Shown one piece after another: positions 36,048-46,929 of a stretch of DNA of 64,000 bases (positions within the stretch are counted from its first letter, which is position 1; each line of letters begins with the position of its first letter). A program made the translations under genes and the position numbers. The stretch comes from Pseudomonas viciae (GTDB taxonomy: Bacteria > Pseudomonadota > Gammaproteobacteria > Pseudomonadales > Pseudomonadaceae). Location: contig NZ_CP035088.1 of NCBI RefSeq assembly GCF_004786035.1, positions 1,214,001-1,278,000 on the forward strand, read 5' to 3'. The notes under the pieces were generated by a model. It made no database searches. It was not told the origin of the DNA and worked only from the letters and a program-made list of their open reading frames with translations.

Positions 36048-38678
36048 ATGACCGATATCGATGCCCGCTTGCGCGAGGATGTCCACCTGCTCGGCGAGCT
36101 GCTGGGCAATACCATCCGCGAACAGTACGGGGACACGTTTCTCGACAAGATCGAGCAGATCCGCAAGGGTGCCAAGGCTGACCGACGCGGCTCCGTGGAC
36201 GCCGAGCTCAGCGCCAGCCTCAACCAGTTGAGCGAGGACGAACTGCTGCCCGTGGCGCGGGCGTTCAACCAGTTCCTCAACCTGGCCAACATCGCTGAGC
36301 AATACCAACTTATCCACCGTCGCGAAGAGTCGCAGCCGGCACCGTTCGAGGCGCGGGTGTTGCCGGAACTGCTTGCCCGGTTGCGCGCCGAAGGCCATGG
36401 CGCCGAGTCCCTGGCGCGGCAATTGGGCCGCCTGGAGATCGAACTGGTGCTCACGGCTCACCCGACTGAAGTGGCCCGCCGCACGCTGATCCAGAAATAC
36501 GATGCCATCGCCGCGCAACTGGCAGCCCAGGACCACCGTGACCTGACCAGCGCCGAGCGCGCGCAGATCCACGAGCGCCTGCAACGACTGATCGCCGAAG
36601 CCTGGCACACCGAAGAAATCCGCCGCACCCGACCGACCCCCGTGGATGAAGCCAAATGGGGCTTTGCGGTGATCGAGCATTCGCTGTGGCAAGCCATTCC
36701 CAATTACCTGCGCAAGGCTGACCAGGCGTTGCACGCCGCCACCGGGTTGCGCTTGCCGCTGGAAGCCGCGCCGATTCGTTTTGCCTCGTGGATGGGCGGT
36801 GACCGTGACGGCAACCCGAATGTCACCGCCACGGTTACCCGCGAGGTGCTGTTGCTGGCGCGCTGGATGGCGGCGGACCTGTACCTGCGTGACGTTGACC
36901 ACCTGGCCGCCGAGCTGTCGATGCAACACGCCAGCGAGGCCTTGCGTGCCCAGGCAGGCGATAGCGCCGAGCCCTATCGCGCGGTACTCAAGCAATTGCG
37001 TGAACGCCTGCGCGCCACCCGCAACTGGGCCCACGCGTCCTTGAGCGCCAGCACACCCGCGCCCGCCGAGGTGTTGCAGAACAACCGCGAACTGCTGGAC
37101 CCCTTGGAGCTGTGCTACCACTCCCTGCACGAATGCGGCATGGGCGTGATTGCCGACGGGCCGTTGCTCGATTGCCTGCGCCGGGCGGTGACCTTCGGGC
37201 TGTTCCTGGTGCGCCTCGATGTGCGCCAGGACTCGACGCGCCATAGCGCTGCCATGACCGAAATCACCGACTACCTGGGCCTGGGGCGCTATGAGGATTG
37301 GAGCGAGGAGCAGCGCATCAGCTTCTTGCTGGGCGAGCTGAACAACCGGCGTCCGCTGTTACCCGCCCATTTCAAACCGTCGGCCGATACGGCGGAAGTC
37401 CTGGCCACCTGCCGGGAAGTGGCGGCGGCACCGGCGGCGTCCCTGGGGTCGTACGTGATCTCCATGGCCGGCGCGGCCTCCGATGTACTGGCGGTGCAAC
37501 TGCTGTTGAAAGAATCCGGTGTGTTGCGGCCGATGCGGGTGGTGCCGCTGTTCGAAACCCTGGCCGACCTGGACAACGCCGGGCCGGTGATCGAGCGGTT
37601 GTTACTGCTGCCGGGCTATCGCTCACGGCTGCAAGGGCCCCAGGAAGTGATGATCGGCTATTCCGATTCGGCCAAGGACGCCGGGACCACGGCGGCAGCC
37701 TGGGCGCAATACCGCGCCCAGGAACGGCTGGTGGACATCTGCCGCGAGCAGCAAGTCGAACTGCTGTTGTTCCACGGTCGCGGTGGCACCGTGGGCCGCG
37801 GCGGCGGTCCGGCTCACGCGGCGATCCTGTCCCAACCGCCGGGCTCGGTGGCCGGACGTTTCCGCACCACAGAACAGGGTGAAATGATTCGTTTCAAATT
37901 CGGCCTACCGGACATCGCCGAACAGAACCTCAATCTGTATCTCGCCGCAGTGCTTGAAGCGACCTTGCTGCCACCGCCGCCGCCCACGCCCCAGTGGCGA
38001 CATTTGATGGATGAACTGGCCGCCGACGGCGTCAGCGCCTATCGCGCCGTGGTGCGGGAAAACCCGCAGTTCGTCGAGTACTTCCGCCAATCCACGCCGG
38101 AGCAGGAACTGGGGCGCCTGCCTTTGGGCAGTCGGCCGGCCAAGCGCCGGGCCGGCGGTATCGAAAGCTTGCGGGCGATCCCGTGGATTTTCGGTTGGAC
38201 CCAGACCCGCTTGATGTTGCCGGCCTGGCTTGGCTGGGAAACCGCCCTGGGCAAGGCCCTGGAGCGCGGCGAAGGCGAACTGCTGGGGCAGATGCGCGAG
38301 CAATGGCCGTTCTTCCGGACCCGCATCGACATGCTGGAGATGGTACTGGCCAAGGCTGACGCCGACATTGCGCGTTCCTACGATGAACGTTTGGTCGAGC
38401 CTGGGCTGTTACCTTTGGGTGCGCATTTACGCGACCTATTGTCGCAGGCGTGTTCGGTAGTCCTGGGGTTGACCGGTCAGTCGCAGCTACTGGCACATAG
38501 CCCAGATACCTTGGAATTCATTCGCCTGCGCAACACCTACCTCGACCCGCTGCACCTGTTGCAGGCCGAACTGCTGGCACGTTCGCGGCAGCAGGAGGTT
38601 GCCCAGGGCAGCCCCGTGGAACAGGCGTTGCTGGTGTCTGTGGCGGGGATTGCCGCCGGTTTGCGCAATACCGGCTAA
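36048..38678 (+). CDS. ppc: Phosphoenolpyruvate carboxylase
   Basis: 876-residue cytoplasmic enzyme that adds bicarbonate to PEP to give oxaloacetate and so refills the TCA cycle. The catalytic H138 lies in [13 protein letters not shown], at the same number as in E. coli; the second conserved block [14 protein letters not shown] is present, as are [13 protein letters not shown] and the C-terminal GLRNTG that carries the conserved end. CTGGAG precedes the ATG. It stands alone between the small hypothetical gene and adk. Confidence 0.97.
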   Translation: MTDIDARLREDVHLLGELLGNTIREQYGDTFLDKIEQIRKGAKADRRGSVDAELSASLNQLSEDELLPVARAFNQFLNLANIAEQYQLIHRREESQPAPFEARVLPELLARLRAEGHGAESLARQLGRLEIELVLTAHPTEVARRTLIQKYDAIAAQLAAQDHRDLTSAERAQIHERLQRLIAEAWHTEEIRRTRPTPVDEAKWGFAVIEHSLWQAIPNYLRKADQALHAATGLRLPLEAAPIRFASWMGGDRDGNPNVTATVTREVLLLARWMAADLYLRDVDHLAAELSMQHASEALRAQAGDSAEPYRAVLKQLRERLRATRNWAHASLSASTPAPAEVLQNNRELLDPLELCYHSLHECGMGVIADGPLLDCLRRAVTFGLFLVRLDVRQDSTRHSAAMTEITDYLGLGRYEDWSEEQRISFLLGELNNRRPLLPAHFKPSADTAEVLATCREVAAAPAASLGSYVISMAGAASDVLAVQLLLKESGVLRPMRVVPLFETLADLDNAGPVIERLLLLPGYRSRLQGPQEVMIGYSDSAKDAGTTAAAWAQYRAQERLVDICREQQVELLLFHGRGGTVGRGGGPAHAAILSQPPGSVAGRFRTTEQGEMIRFKFGLPDIAEQNLNLYLAAVLEATLLPPPPPTPQWRHLMDELAADGVSAYRAVVRENPQFVEYFRQSTPEQELGRLPLGSRPAKRRAGGIESLRAIPWIFGWTQTRLMLPAWLGWETALGKALERGEGELLGQMREQWPFFRTRIDMLEMVLAKADADIARSYDERLVEPGLLPLGAHLRDLLSQACSVVLGLTGQSQLLAHSPDTLEFIRLRNTYLDPLHLLQAELLARSRQQEVAQGSPVEQALLVSVAGIAAGLRNTG

Positions 38679-39617
<939 letters not shown>

Positions 39618-39637
39618 AAAGTCTGATTCGCGTCATC

Positions 39638-39668
39638 AACTACGGCCCGCTTGCGGGCCGTAGTTGTT
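39638..39668 (+). terminator. Rho-independent terminator after adk
   Basis: Perfect 13-bp stem AACTACGGCCCGC / GCGGGCCGTAGTT with a tight loop, then GTTTAT. Confidence 0.8.
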
Positions 39669-39710
39669 TATACTGGCGCACTTTTTCCCACCTGATTTAC
39701 GGACACATCG

Positions 39711-40388
39711 ATGAGCACCTTGCTGGCCCTGGACACCGCGACTGAAGCTTGCTCCGTTGCCTTGCTGCACGACGGCAAGGTCACGAGCCATTACGAGGTG
39801 ATCCCGCGCCTGCATGCGCAAAAGCTGTTGCCGATGATTCAACAATTGCTCAGCGATGCCGGGACGACTTTGCAGGCGGTGGATGCGATTGCCTTTGGTC
39901 GTGGGCCGGGGGCTTTTACCGGCGTGCGCATCGCCATCGGCGTGGTGCAGGGGCTGGCGTTTGCGCTGGAGCGGCCGGTGTTGCCGGTTTCCAACCTGGC
40001 GGTGCTGGCCCAGCGCGCCTTGCGCGAGCAGGGCGTGCGGCAAGTCGCGGCGGCCATTGATGCGCGCATGGATGAGGTGTACTGGGGCTGCTATCGCGAA
40101 ACTGACGGCGAGATGCGCCTGGTCGGTGCCGAAGCGGTATTGCCACCCGAAGCCGCGGCTTTGCCAAACGAAGCCGATGGCGACTGGTTCGGCGCTGGCA
40201 CCGGTTGGGGCTACGGCGAGCGAATTGCGGTCAACCTCAGCGGCCAGGACGCCTCGATGCTGCCCCATGCCGAAGACCTGCTGGCCCTGGCACGCTTCGC
40301 CTGGGAGCGCGGCGAAGCCATCCCGGCGGATGATGCCCAGCCGGTGTACCTGCGGGACAAGGTCGCAACGCCGAAATCCGAACGGTAA
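39711..40388 (+). CDS. tsaB: tRNA t6A biosynthesis protein TsaB
   Basis: 225-residue cytoplasmic partner of TsaD and TsaE in making N6-threonylcarbamoyladenosine at tRNA position 37. It has the ASKHA fold opening LLALDTATEACSVALL and the conserved FGRGPGAFTGVRIAIGVVQG. Length is normal. It stands alone behind the adk terminator. The window also holds tcdA, which acts on the same modification (cyclising t6A), about 17 kb away. Confidence 0.94.
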   Translation: MSTLLALDTATEACSVALLHDGKVTSHYEVIPRLHAQKLLPMIQQLLSDAGTTLQAVDAIAFGRGPGAFTGVRIAIGVVQGLAFALERPVLPVSNLAVLAQRALREQGVRQVAAAIDARMDEVYWGCYRETDGEMRLVGAEAVLPPEAAALPNEADGDWFGAGTGWGYGERIAVNLSGQDASMLPHAEDLLALARFAWERGEAIPADDAQPVYLRDKVATPKSER

Positions 40389-40423
40389 ACCCCGGCTTGA
40401 CCGCATTCCCAAGCGGGCAGCGT

Positions 40424-40520
40424 TGTAGGAGCTGCCGAAGGCTGCGATCCTTCTATTGACGCTTGAGTCTCAAGTGAAAAGTCAAAGATCAAAAGATCGC
40501 AGGCTTCGCCAGCGCCTACA
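40424..40520. repeat. REP-like doublet, family D
   Basis: A third palindrome family: TGTAGGAGCTGCCGAAGGCT ... GGCTTCGCCAGCGCCTACA, with inner GCGATC/GATCGC. It fills the first part of the 325-base tsaB-40714 gap; the rest (40521-40713) is AT-richer and shows no gene. Confidence 0.75.
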
Positions 40521-40713
40521 CCCAGCTGGGATAAATCCCCTCGCTAAAAAAAGTCATTTCCCTACTCAAAAGTCACGCCCCCTATCGCCAGTCGTCACTT
40601 TTTTCACCCGTTTTTAAACCTTTTTGGCTTTATGTGTTCTAGTTATCACTTGCGCATTTGCGCGGCTGTGAAAGTGCCGCTAAATTGCCATCATTGATAC
40701 CGAGCATTCTGTT

Positions 40714-41022
40714 ATGCGTATAGACGGCGTTCCATCCCAGTCCTATCCCCTCAAGCGCAAGCCTCGTGCGGGCAAAGCCGCTGAGCCTGAGTCCTTCGAT
40801 GACATCGATGGTGAACTGGAATTTCCGTCCGAAGAACAACTGGCCGCCCGCGCCGCCAAAGCGTCCGCGCAACGCCTGAGCAACCTTCCCGCCCGTCAGC
40901 AAGACATGCTGTATCACCGTTCCATGAGCCGCAGCGTGGCCACGGCCCTGGCCAGCTACCTGAGCACCGCCGGTTTCGTCGATTGGGATATGGAAGTGCT
41001 GGGACTCGACCTCTACATCTGA
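40714..41022 (+). CDS. Conserved hypothetical protein
   Basis: 102-residue hydrophilic protein. The N-terminus is basic (YPLKRKPRAGKA), the middle acidic (ESFDDIDGELEFPSEEQLA), and the C-terminal half helical (LPARQQDMLYHRSMSRSVAT) ending in a compact hydrophobic tail (FVDWDMEVLGLDLYI). I do not recognise a family. It overlaps the DUF72 gene by one base (TGATG), so the two are coupled. Confidence 0.75.
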   Translation: MRIDGVPSQSYPLKRKPRAGKAAEPESFDDIDGELEFPSEEQLAARAAKASAQRLSNLPARQQDMLYHRSMSRSVATALASYLSTAGFVDWDMEVLGLDLYI

Positions 41023-41882
41023 TGGTGTTGCCTTATTACCTGGGCTGCCCGTCCTGGAGCGAAAACGCCTGGCGCGATTATCTTTATCCCCAGGACGCGA
41101 AAAGCTCCGACTTCCTGAATCTCTATTCTCAAGTGTTCAATGCCGTGGAAGGCAATACGACCTTCTACGCCAGCCCGTCTGCGGCCATCGTGCAGCGCTG
41201 GGCCGAGACCATGCCCGAGCACTTTCGTTTCACTGCCAAGTTGCCCGGTGACATCAGCCACAATGGCGACTTGCGTGAACGCCTGACGGCCAGCGAAACC
41301 TTCGTGCAGTTGCTCAGCCCCTTGGGCGAGCGGGTTTCACCGTTCTGGCTGCAGTTATCCAAAGCCTTCACACCCCATCGAATGGCCGAGCTGGCGGGCT
41401 TTATCGACGCCTTCGAGCAGCCATTGGCGGTGGAGGTCCGTCACGATGAGTTCTTCGCCAAGGGCGACGCCGAACGACGCCTCAATCGCCTGTTGCTCGA
41501 CCGTGGCGTCGAACGCATTTGCCTCGATCCCCGGGCCTTGTTCAGCTGCACCTCGACCGATCCTGCCGTGCTCCACGCGCAATCGAAAAAGCCCCGCGTA
41601 CCACCCCGGCCAACGGCATTCACCCAATGCCCGCAGGTGCGCTTCATCGGTCATCCGGTGCTGGAGGCCAACGAGCCGTTCCTGACGCCCTGGGTGGAGA
41701 AAATCGCCGGTTGGATCGAAGAAGGGCGCACGCCTTATATCTTCCTGCACACCGCTGACAACCTGCTGGCGGCGAAACTCGCACAACGCTTCCACACTCG
41801 CTTGATGACTCGTTTGCCTGGCTTGCCGGCCCTGCCTGAGCTATATAGAGAGCCCGCCGCCGAGCAACTGGGTTTGCTCTGA
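41022..41882 (+). CDS. DUF72 domain-containing protein
   Basis: 286-residue protein of the DUF72/YecE family, a TIM-barrel fold with no firmly assigned reaction. Family marks are YYLGCPSWSENAWRDYLYP at the N-terminus, YSQVFNAVEGNTTFYA, FTAKLPGDISH and, near the end, the WI-rich segment WVEKIAGWIEEGRTPYIFLH. I start it at the ATG at 41022 rather than 13 codons earlier, since the family begins at LPYYLGCPSW and the stop of the previous gene overlaps there. Confidence 0.87.
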   Translation: MVLPYYLGCPSWSENAWRDYLYPQDAKSSDFLNLYSQVFNAVEGNTTFYASPSAAIVQRWAETMPEHFRFTAKLPGDISHNGDLRERLTASETFVQLLSPLGERVSPFWLQLSKAFTPHRMAELAGFIDAFEQPLAVEVRHDEFFAKGDAERRLNRLLLDRGVERICLDPRALFSCTSTDPAVLHAQSKKPRVPPRPTAFTQCPQVRFIGHPVLEANEPFLTPWVEKIAGWIEEGRTPYIFLHTADNLLAAKLAQRFHTRLMTRLPGLPALPELYREPAAEQLGLL

Positions 41883-41914
41883 GGCCAAACCCTCTCTGCC
41901 CAGGAGCGAACTAC

Positions 41915-42736
41915 ATGGATGCGCAAACCCGTCGAGCCCAGGCGTTCAAAGCCTTGCACGAACGCGAAGGGGCTTTTGTCATTCCCAATCCATGGGATGC
42001 CGGTTCCGCCAAGATGTTGGCCAGCCTTGGCTTCGAGGCCCTGGCGACGACCAGTGCCGGCCATGCTTTTTCCCTGGGCCGGCCGGATGGTGCATTGGGG
42101 CTGGAAGACACCCTGGCCAACGTCCGGGCGATTGTCGCTGTCACTGACCTGCCGGTAGCGGTGGACCTGGAGAATGGTTTTGCCGATGCACCCCAGGAGT
42201 GCGCCCGCAACCTGCTACGTGCCGCAGAAGCTGGCGCGGTGGGTGGCTCGATCGAAGATGCCACGGGCCGCGAAGACAGCCCGATCTATTGCTTTGAGCA
42301 TGCCGTGGCGCGGGTCAAGGCCGCCGCCGACGCCGTGCGCAGTTTGCCATACCCGTTCCTGCTGACCGCCCGGGCGGAAAACTTCCTGCATGGCAATCCC
42401 GACCTGGATGACACGATTCGTCGCCTGAAAGCTTTCGCCGATGCCGGTGCCGACGTGCTCTACGCCCCGGGCCTGAGCACCGCCAAACAAGTGCTCGCCG
42501 TGGTACAGGCCGTGGCGCCGAAACCGGTGAATGTGTTGATGTCCGGGGCGCTGGAGCTGACGGTCGCGCAATTGAGTGAGTTGGGCGTCAAGCGCATCAG
42601 CGTCGGCTCGGCCCTGGCCCTGGCCGCGTATGGCGAATTCTTCCGCGCTGCCGAGGAGATCCAGCAGCAGGGCACGTTTACCTTCACTCGCCGCTCGATG
42701 CCGTTCAAGCAGGCCAACCAATTATTCAAGGGTTGA
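41915..42736 (+). CDS. Isocitrate lyase/PEP mutase family protein
   Basis: 273-residue TIM-barrel enzyme of the PEP-mutase/isocitrate-lyase superfamily. Metal- and substrate-site blocks are IPNPWDAGSAKML, AVDLENGFAD (the usual acidic metal ligands), GGSIEDATG and LTARAENFLHG. The cysteine of true lyases (KKCGH-type loop) is absent, so it is more like the oxaloacetate-decarboxylase or carboxyvinyl-phosphonate type relatives. The exact reaction is not determinable. CAGGAG lies before the ATG, 32 bases after the DUF72 gene, so they may share a transcript. Confidence 0.88.
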   Translation: MDAQTRRAQAFKALHEREGAFVIPNPWDAGSAKMLASLGFEALATTSAGHAFSLGRPDGALGLEDTLANVRAIVAVTDLPVAVDLENGFADAPQECARNLLRAAEAGAVGGSIEDATGREDSPIYCFEHAVARVKAAADAVRSLPYPFLLTARAENFLHGNPDLDDTIRRLKAFADAGADVLYAPGLSTAKQVLAVVQAVAPKPVNVLMSGALELTVAQLSELGVKRISVGSALALAAYGEFFRAAEEIQQQGTFTFTRRSMPFKQANQLFKG

Positions 42737-42752
42737 TGCCCGAGGCGTTGTC

Positions 42753-43451
42753 GTGCGGTTTTTGAAAGGCTTTGCGGTATTGGTGCTGATTGTTGGCTGT
42801 GCAGCGCTGGCGGTATGGCGCGGCTGGCTGTCGGTGCCGCCCCAATGGAATCCTTGGGCGCCCCTGGATGTCAATGTGGCGCCCAACTGGTTGACCCGCT
42901 TCAAGCTCATGGCCCTGCGCAACGACCCGCAGCTATGTGACCAGGCCCTCGCCACCTCGGGGTTGCGGACCGTTCGCCAGGCTGACAGTGGCGTCAATAC
43001 CGATTGCCCGCTGACCAATGTGCTGAGGGTGCAGGGTGGCGAGGTGGCGTTGAGCAGCAGTTTTCTTGCGAGCTGTCCGTTGGCGGTGGCGTTTGCGCTG
43101 TTCGAGCGCCATGCGTTACAGCCGGCGGCAGTGGCGGCCTATGGGCAGAAAGTCACGCGGGTCGATCACCTTGGCAGTTTTGCTTGTCGCAATATGTACG
43201 GTCGTGAAAGCGGGGCGCGCAGCCAGCACGCCACGGCCAGTGCGTTGGATATCGCCGGGTTTCGCCTGGCCGATGGCCGCAGCATCAGCGTGCTCAGGGA
43301 CTGGCCAAAGGACAATGCCAATGCGCGGTTCTTGCGCCAGGCACGCGACGGCGCCTGCGATATGTTCAGTGTGGTCTTGAGTCCGGATTACAACGTGGCG
43401 CACCGCAACCATTTTCATCTGGATGTGGGGCCGTGGTGGATATGTCGCTGA
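42753..43451 (+). CDS. Extensin-family (DUF882/M15-like) protein
   Basis: 232-residue envelope protein with an N-terminal membrane anchor or signal (LKGFAVLVLIVGCAALAVWR). The extensin-like C-terminal domain has cysteines and the motif QHATASALDIAGFRLADG; the histidines in VAHRNHFHLDVG suggest an M15-peptidase-like zinc site acting on peptidoglycan. The start is a GTG at 42753 with GAGGC seven bases upstream; a longer frame runs back into the previous gene without a ribosome site. The gap to that gene is 16 bases. Confidence 0.85.
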   Translation: MRFLKGFAVLVLIVGCAALAVWRGWLSVPPQWNPWAPLDVNVAPNWLTRFKLMALRNDPQLCDQALATSGLRTVRQADSGVNTDCPLTNVLRVQGGEVALSSSFLASCPLAVAFALFERHALQPAAVAAYGQKVTRVDHLGSFACRNMYGRESGARSQHATASALDIAGFRLADGRSISVLRDWPKDNANARFLRQARDGACDMFSVVLSPDYNVAHRNHFHLDVGPWWICR

Positions 43452-43452
43452 G

Positions 43453-44073
43453 TCAGGCAGCGATACGCAGGTTCTGCAGCACGATCGGGCGTGCCCAGCG
43501 AATGTCGAAGTCCAATTGTTTCTGCTGCGCCACCATCTCTTCTTCCGGGAAGGGCGGGAAGGGTTTGTCCAGCAGATCGAGTTCGAACTCGGCAATTGGC
43601 AGGTGCAGCGGACGTGGCTGCGGGGCCGGGCCAGGTTCTGGCAGTGGTTGACCGGCGGCGAGGACGAGCGGGCGAACCCAGTTGCTCTCGAAGGTCTGTT
43701 GTTTTTGCTGGGCGACGATTTCTTCTTCCGGGAACGGTGGGAAGGGTTTGTCCAGCAAGTCGAGTTCGAATTCGGCGATGGGCAGGAACAGTGGCTCAGG
43801 CGGTTTGACCAGGGTTTCGATCACGTCGCAGGTGCGTTGGCTGACGATGTGCTCCAGCAGTTCGGCGCCGAGGGTCGGTTCAACCGCTTCATCGAGGGCC
43901 ACTGGCTGGTAGCTGCCAGGTGCCGGTGCGTTATCACCCAGTTGATCGGCCAGGGCCCGGGCAAAAAAATCCTGCCACAGGTGACTGACGCCGCTCAGCG
44001 CTTGAGTGTTTCGCAGGCTGTAATCGCCGTAAGGGGAGATAATGCCTATCGATGTGGTTTGAATGTCTGACAT
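43453..44073 (-). CDS. Conserved hypothetical protein with internal 45-residue duplication
   Basis: 206-residue cytoplasmic protein of unknown function. Residues 94-138 and 155-199 are near-identical copies: each carries [20 protein letters not shown] followed by EE(I/M)VAQQKQ and ends W(V/A)RP(L/I)VL. They are joined by a 16-residue Pro-rich linker. The N-terminal half ([20 protein letters not shown]) has no recognised domain. There is no signal peptide. It is convergent with the extensin-like gene (one base apart) and divergent from rsmJ. The start codon has only a weak GAGAAA before it. Confidence 0.8.
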   Translation of the reverse strand: MSDIQTTSIGIISPYGDYSLRNTQALSGVSHLWQDFFARALADQLGDNAPAPGSYQPVALDEAVEPTLGAELLEHIVSQRTCDVIETLVKPPEPLFLPIAEFELDLLDKPFPPFPEEEIVAQQKQQTFESNWVRPLVLAAGQPLPEPGPAPQPRPLHLPIAEFELDLLDKPFPPFPEEEMVAQQKQLDFDIRWARPIVLQNLRIAA

Positions 44074-44165
44074 TTTTCTCGGTCGACGCTCAGCTCTGGC
44101 AAAATGCCGTTCACCATTGTTATCGGCCGCTTTTGCCGATCATTAATTTTTTGAGCGTGTTTTCC

Positions 44166-44948
44166 ATGAGTGAGCAACCTGCGGCCTGCCGCATCCATGT
44201 CCAAGCCCTGGCCCCGGCGTTCCAGCCTCAGGCCGAGCGCTGGGCCGAGCGGCTTGACCTGCCATTGCAGGTGGACGATGGCGAGTTTGCCTTGCAGGTC
44301 GGCGAACAGGGGCTGCAATTACAGCAACTGGGCCCGGACGCGCCGGGACCGGTGCGGGTGGACTTCGTCGAGGGCGGGGCGGCCCATCGCCGGTTGTACG
44401 GTGGCGGCAGTGGTCAGATGATCGCCAAGGCGGTCGGGGTCGCCCAAGGCGTGCGTCCACGGGTGCTGGATGCCACGGCCGGGTTGGGCAAGGACGCGTT
44501 CGTGCTGGCGAGCCTGGGTTGCGAAATGAGCCTGATCGAACGCCAGCCGCTGATTGGTGCGTTGCTTGAAGACGGCTTGGCCCGTGGCGCGGAAGACTTT
44601 GAGGTGGCGCCCATCGTCGCCCGCATGCGTTTGCTCAAGGGCAATTCCATCGAGGTGATGCGCAACTGGGAAGGCGAGCCGCCGCAGGTGATCTACCTGG
44701 ACCCGATGTTTCCTCACCGTGAGAAAACCGCCCTGGTGAAGAAGGAAATGCGCCTGTTCCGGCCCCTGGTCGGCGACGACCCGGACGCCCCGGCACTGCT
44801 CGCCGCGGCCCTGGCCCTGGCGACTCACCGAGTGGTGGTCAAACGCCCGCGCAAGGCCCCGTGCATCGAAGGACCCAAGCCGAGTCATGGGCTTGATGGC
44901 AAATCCAGCCGTTACGACATCTATCCCAAGAAAGCGCTCAAGCCCTGA
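44166..44948 (+). CDS. rsmJ: 16S rRNA (guanine1516-N2)-methyltransferase RsmJ
   Basis: 260-residue SAM-dependent enzyme that methylates G1516 of 16S rRNA. Marks of the family are [16 protein letters not shown], the SAM loop [37 protein letters not shown], the [11 protein letters not shown] catalytic block (DPMF in place of NPPY) and VKRPRKAP. The frame is open to 44052, but the family start is [14 protein letters not shown] doublet follows the stop. Confidence 0.93.
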   Translation: MSEQPAACRIHVQALAPAFQPQAERWAERLDLPLQVDDGEFALQVGEQGLQLQQLGPDAPGPVRVDFVEGGAAHRRLYGGGSGQMIAKAVGVAQGVRPRVLDATAGLGKDAFVLASLGCEMSLIERQPLIGALLEDGLARGAEDFEVAPIVARMRLLKGNSIEVMRNWEGEPPQVIYLDPMFPHREKTALVKKEMRLFRPLVGDDPDAPALLAAALALATHRVVVKRPRKAPCIEGPKPSHGLDGKSSRYDIYPKKALKP

Positions 44949-44963
44949 GACCGCGTCGCCTGC

Positions 44964-45056
44964 ATCGCGAGCAAGCTCGCTCCCACAGGGATCGGAGGTG
45001 AACGCAGATTCTGTGAACACCCTCGATCAAATTGTGGGAGCGAGCTTGCTCGCGAT
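44964..45056. repeat. REP doublet, family A, outward orientation
   Basis: Here the two cores point the other way: ATCGCGAGCAAGCTCGCTCC ... GGAGCGAGCTTGCTCGCGAT, with the GGGAGC ends facing inwards. Confidence 0.85.
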
Positions 45057-45092
45057 GAGGCCCTTCCAGCCAGTAAAAGGCTACCGGTCGAG

Positions 45093-45728
45093 TTAAGGCC
45101 GATAAGCCCGCACAAACAACCCCACCACTTCCTGCACATGCGCCTCGGCCGCTTCGGGTTCCTGGCGCGGGCCGCAGCCAGACAACAAGCGGAAATTCGC
45201 CGCGCCCTTGATCAGGCAGAAGAAATGCTCGGCGGCATTGCGCGGTTTATCGATGCACAGGGCGCCGCTCTGATGGACCTTGGTCAGCAGCCGTTCCATG
45301 CCTGAGAGCATCCGCTGCGGGCCGGCTTCGAAGAAAATCGCCGAGAGTTTTGGATCCTGGCTACCCAGCGCCATGATCAGGCGATGCAGATTCAACGATT
45401 CATCGCTGTTGATCAGTCGGTTGAACCCACGGGCGATGTTCAACAACACCTGTTCGATCGGAACGCCGTCCGGCCATTCGAAGAAAAGCGTCGGCACCTG
45501 TTCTTCACACTTGGCTATCACGGCGGCGGAAAACAGCGTTTCCTTGTCGGTGAAGTGGCTATAGACGGTCAGCTTCGACACGCCCGCCTCGGTGGCAACT
45601 GCGTCCATGCTGGTGCTGGCGTAACCCAAGCTCAGGAACAGGCGTTTCGCCGCGTCGAGAATGGCCTGGCGCTTGGCCAGATCCTTCGGACGACCGGGAC
45701 CGCTGGGGGGGGAAAGATTGTTCGACAT
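45093..45728 (-). CDS. mexL: TetR-family repressor MexL
   Basis: 211-residue repressor with an N-terminal helix-turn-helix (KRQAILDAAKRLFLSLGYAS ... AGVSKLTVYSHFTDKETLF) and an AcrR-type helical ligand domain. It is divergent from an RND efflux operon; the order rsmJ, mexL, mexJ, mexK matches P. aeruginosa, where MexL represses mexJK. The name rests on this context as well as sequence. The ribosome site is weak (GCGAAGAA). It probably also represses itself through the shared 94-base intergenic region. Confidence 0.85.
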   Translation of the reverse strand: MSNNLSPPSGPGRPKDLAKRQAILDAAKRLFLSLGYASTSMDAVATEAGVSKLTVYSHFTDKETLFSAAVIAKCEEQVPTLFFEWPDGVPIEQVLLNIARGFNRLINSDESLNLHRLIMALGSQDPKLSAIFFEAGPQRMLSGMERLLTKVHQSGALCIDKPRNAAEHFFCLIKGAANFRLLSGCGPRQEPEAAEAHVQEVVGLFVRAYRP

Positions 45729-45740
45729 TTCTTCGCTTTA

Positions 45741-45788
45741 ATACTGGACTGGTGAGTTTGCTATTAATAACATACTAGCCAGTATAAT
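45741..45788. promoter_or_regulatory. mexL-mexJ intergenic operator/promoter candidate
   Basis: The palindrome ATACT-AGCC-AGTAT (45772-45785) overlaps a consensus -10 box TATAAT (45783-45788) reading toward mexJ; no good -35 is seen. A second half-site ATACTGG at 45741 forms a long inverted pair with CCAGTAT at 45779. This layout fits a repressor that blocks both promoters. Confidence 0.5.
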
Positions 45789-45822
45789 TATTCCAAGCAC
45801 CATTAGCGAAAGGTCACTCGCC

Positions 45823-46923
45823 ATGTTCCGCTATGTCCTGCCCCTCGTCGTGCCAGTCAGCCTGGCTTTCTTATTGTCTGCGTGTGGGCATGACGAGCCG
45901 GTGCCCGTCGCCGTGCGCCCCGCCATGGTGGTGAAACCACAGCCTTCAGCCCAGGCGATGGACAGTTATCCCGGTGAAGTACGGGCACGTTTCGAGCCTG
46001 ACCTGGCGTTTCGTATTGGTGGCAAAGTGAGCCGACGACTGGTCGAAGAGGGGCAGCGGGTCAAGGCCAACCAGGCGTTGGCCGAACTCGATCCCGAGGA
46101 TGTGCGTCTGCAACTGGAAGCAACCCGGGCCCAGGTCGCTGCCGCCGAGGCCAACCTGAACCTAGTGCGCGCCGAGCGTGACCGCTACAAAACCTTGCTG
46201 GATCGGCAGATGGTCAGTCGCTCCCAGTACGACAATGCCGAAAACCTGTACCGTTCTGGTGCCGCGCGGCTCAAGCAGATCAAAGCCGAGTTTGACGTCG
46301 CCAACAATCAGGCCAGTTACTCGGTATTGCGTGCCCCTCAGGATGGCGTGGTTGCCCGGCGTTCGGTGGAGGTTGGACAGGTGGTGTCGGCCGGTCAAAC
46401 GGTGTTCACCCTGGCCACCGACGGCGAGCGTGAAGTGCTGATCAGCCTGCCGGAACAAGGTTTCGGTCGGTTCAAGATCGGCCAGCCGGTTTCGGTAGAG
46501 CTTTGGAGTCAGCCCGATCAGCTTTTCAGCGGTCGTATTCGTGAGCTGTCTCCGTCTGCCGACCCGAAATCCCGCACGTTCGCCGCCCGTGTCGCTTTCA
46601 CCGCCGGCAGCGTTCCGGCTGAGCTGGGCCAGAGTGCCAGGGTGTTTATCCAGACCGCCGACAAGGTTTCGCTGTCGGTGCCATTGTCGGCCCTGACCGC
46701 CGAGAACGGCGCGACGTATGTCTGGGTGGTCAACGCCAACAACACCCTGAAAAAAGTCCCGGTGCGCGTCGGCGCCTTCGGCGAAAAAAGCGTTCCGGTG
46801 CTGGAAGGCCTGGGCCCCGATGATTGGGTGGTGGCAGCAGGTGTGCATGTGCTCCTCGACGGCCAGCAGGTGCGGCCGGTGGATCGCTCCAACCGCGTGG
46901 TCAACCTGGCGGCCAAGGAGTAA
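45823..46923 (+). CDS. mexJ: RND efflux periplasmic adaptor (membrane fusion protein) MexJ
   Basis: 366-residue lipoprotein adaptor (lipobox LLSAC, C21) that joins the inner-membrane pump to an outer-membrane channel. Domains in order are a beta-barrel/lipoyl half (FRIGGKVSRRLVEEGQRVKA), a coiled-coil hairpin (about 85-155), the second lipoyl half (YSVLRAPQDGVVARRSVEVG), a beta-barrel and a membrane-proximal domain. Six bases separate it from mexK. No outer-membrane gene follows, as in P. aeruginosa, where MexJK borrows OprM or OpmH. Confidence 0.9.
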   Translation: MFRYVLPLVVPVSLAFLLSACGHDEPVPVAVRPAMVVKPQPSAQAMDSYPGEVRARFEPDLAFRIGGKVSRRLVEEGQRVKANQALAELDPEDVRLQLEATRAQVAAAEANLNLVRAERDRYKTLLDRQMVSRSQYDNAENLYRSGAARLKQIKAEFDVANNQASYSVLRAPQDGVVARRSVEVGQVVSAGQTVFTLATDGEREVLISLPEQGFGRFKIGQPVSVELWSQPDQLFSGRIRELSPSADPKSRTFAARVAFTAGSVPAELGQSARVFIQTADKVSLSVPLSALTAENGATYVWVVNANNTLKKVPVRVGAFGEKSVPVLEGLGPDDWVVAAGVHVLLDGQQVRPVDRSNRVVNLAAKE

Positions 46924-46929
46924 TCCCCG

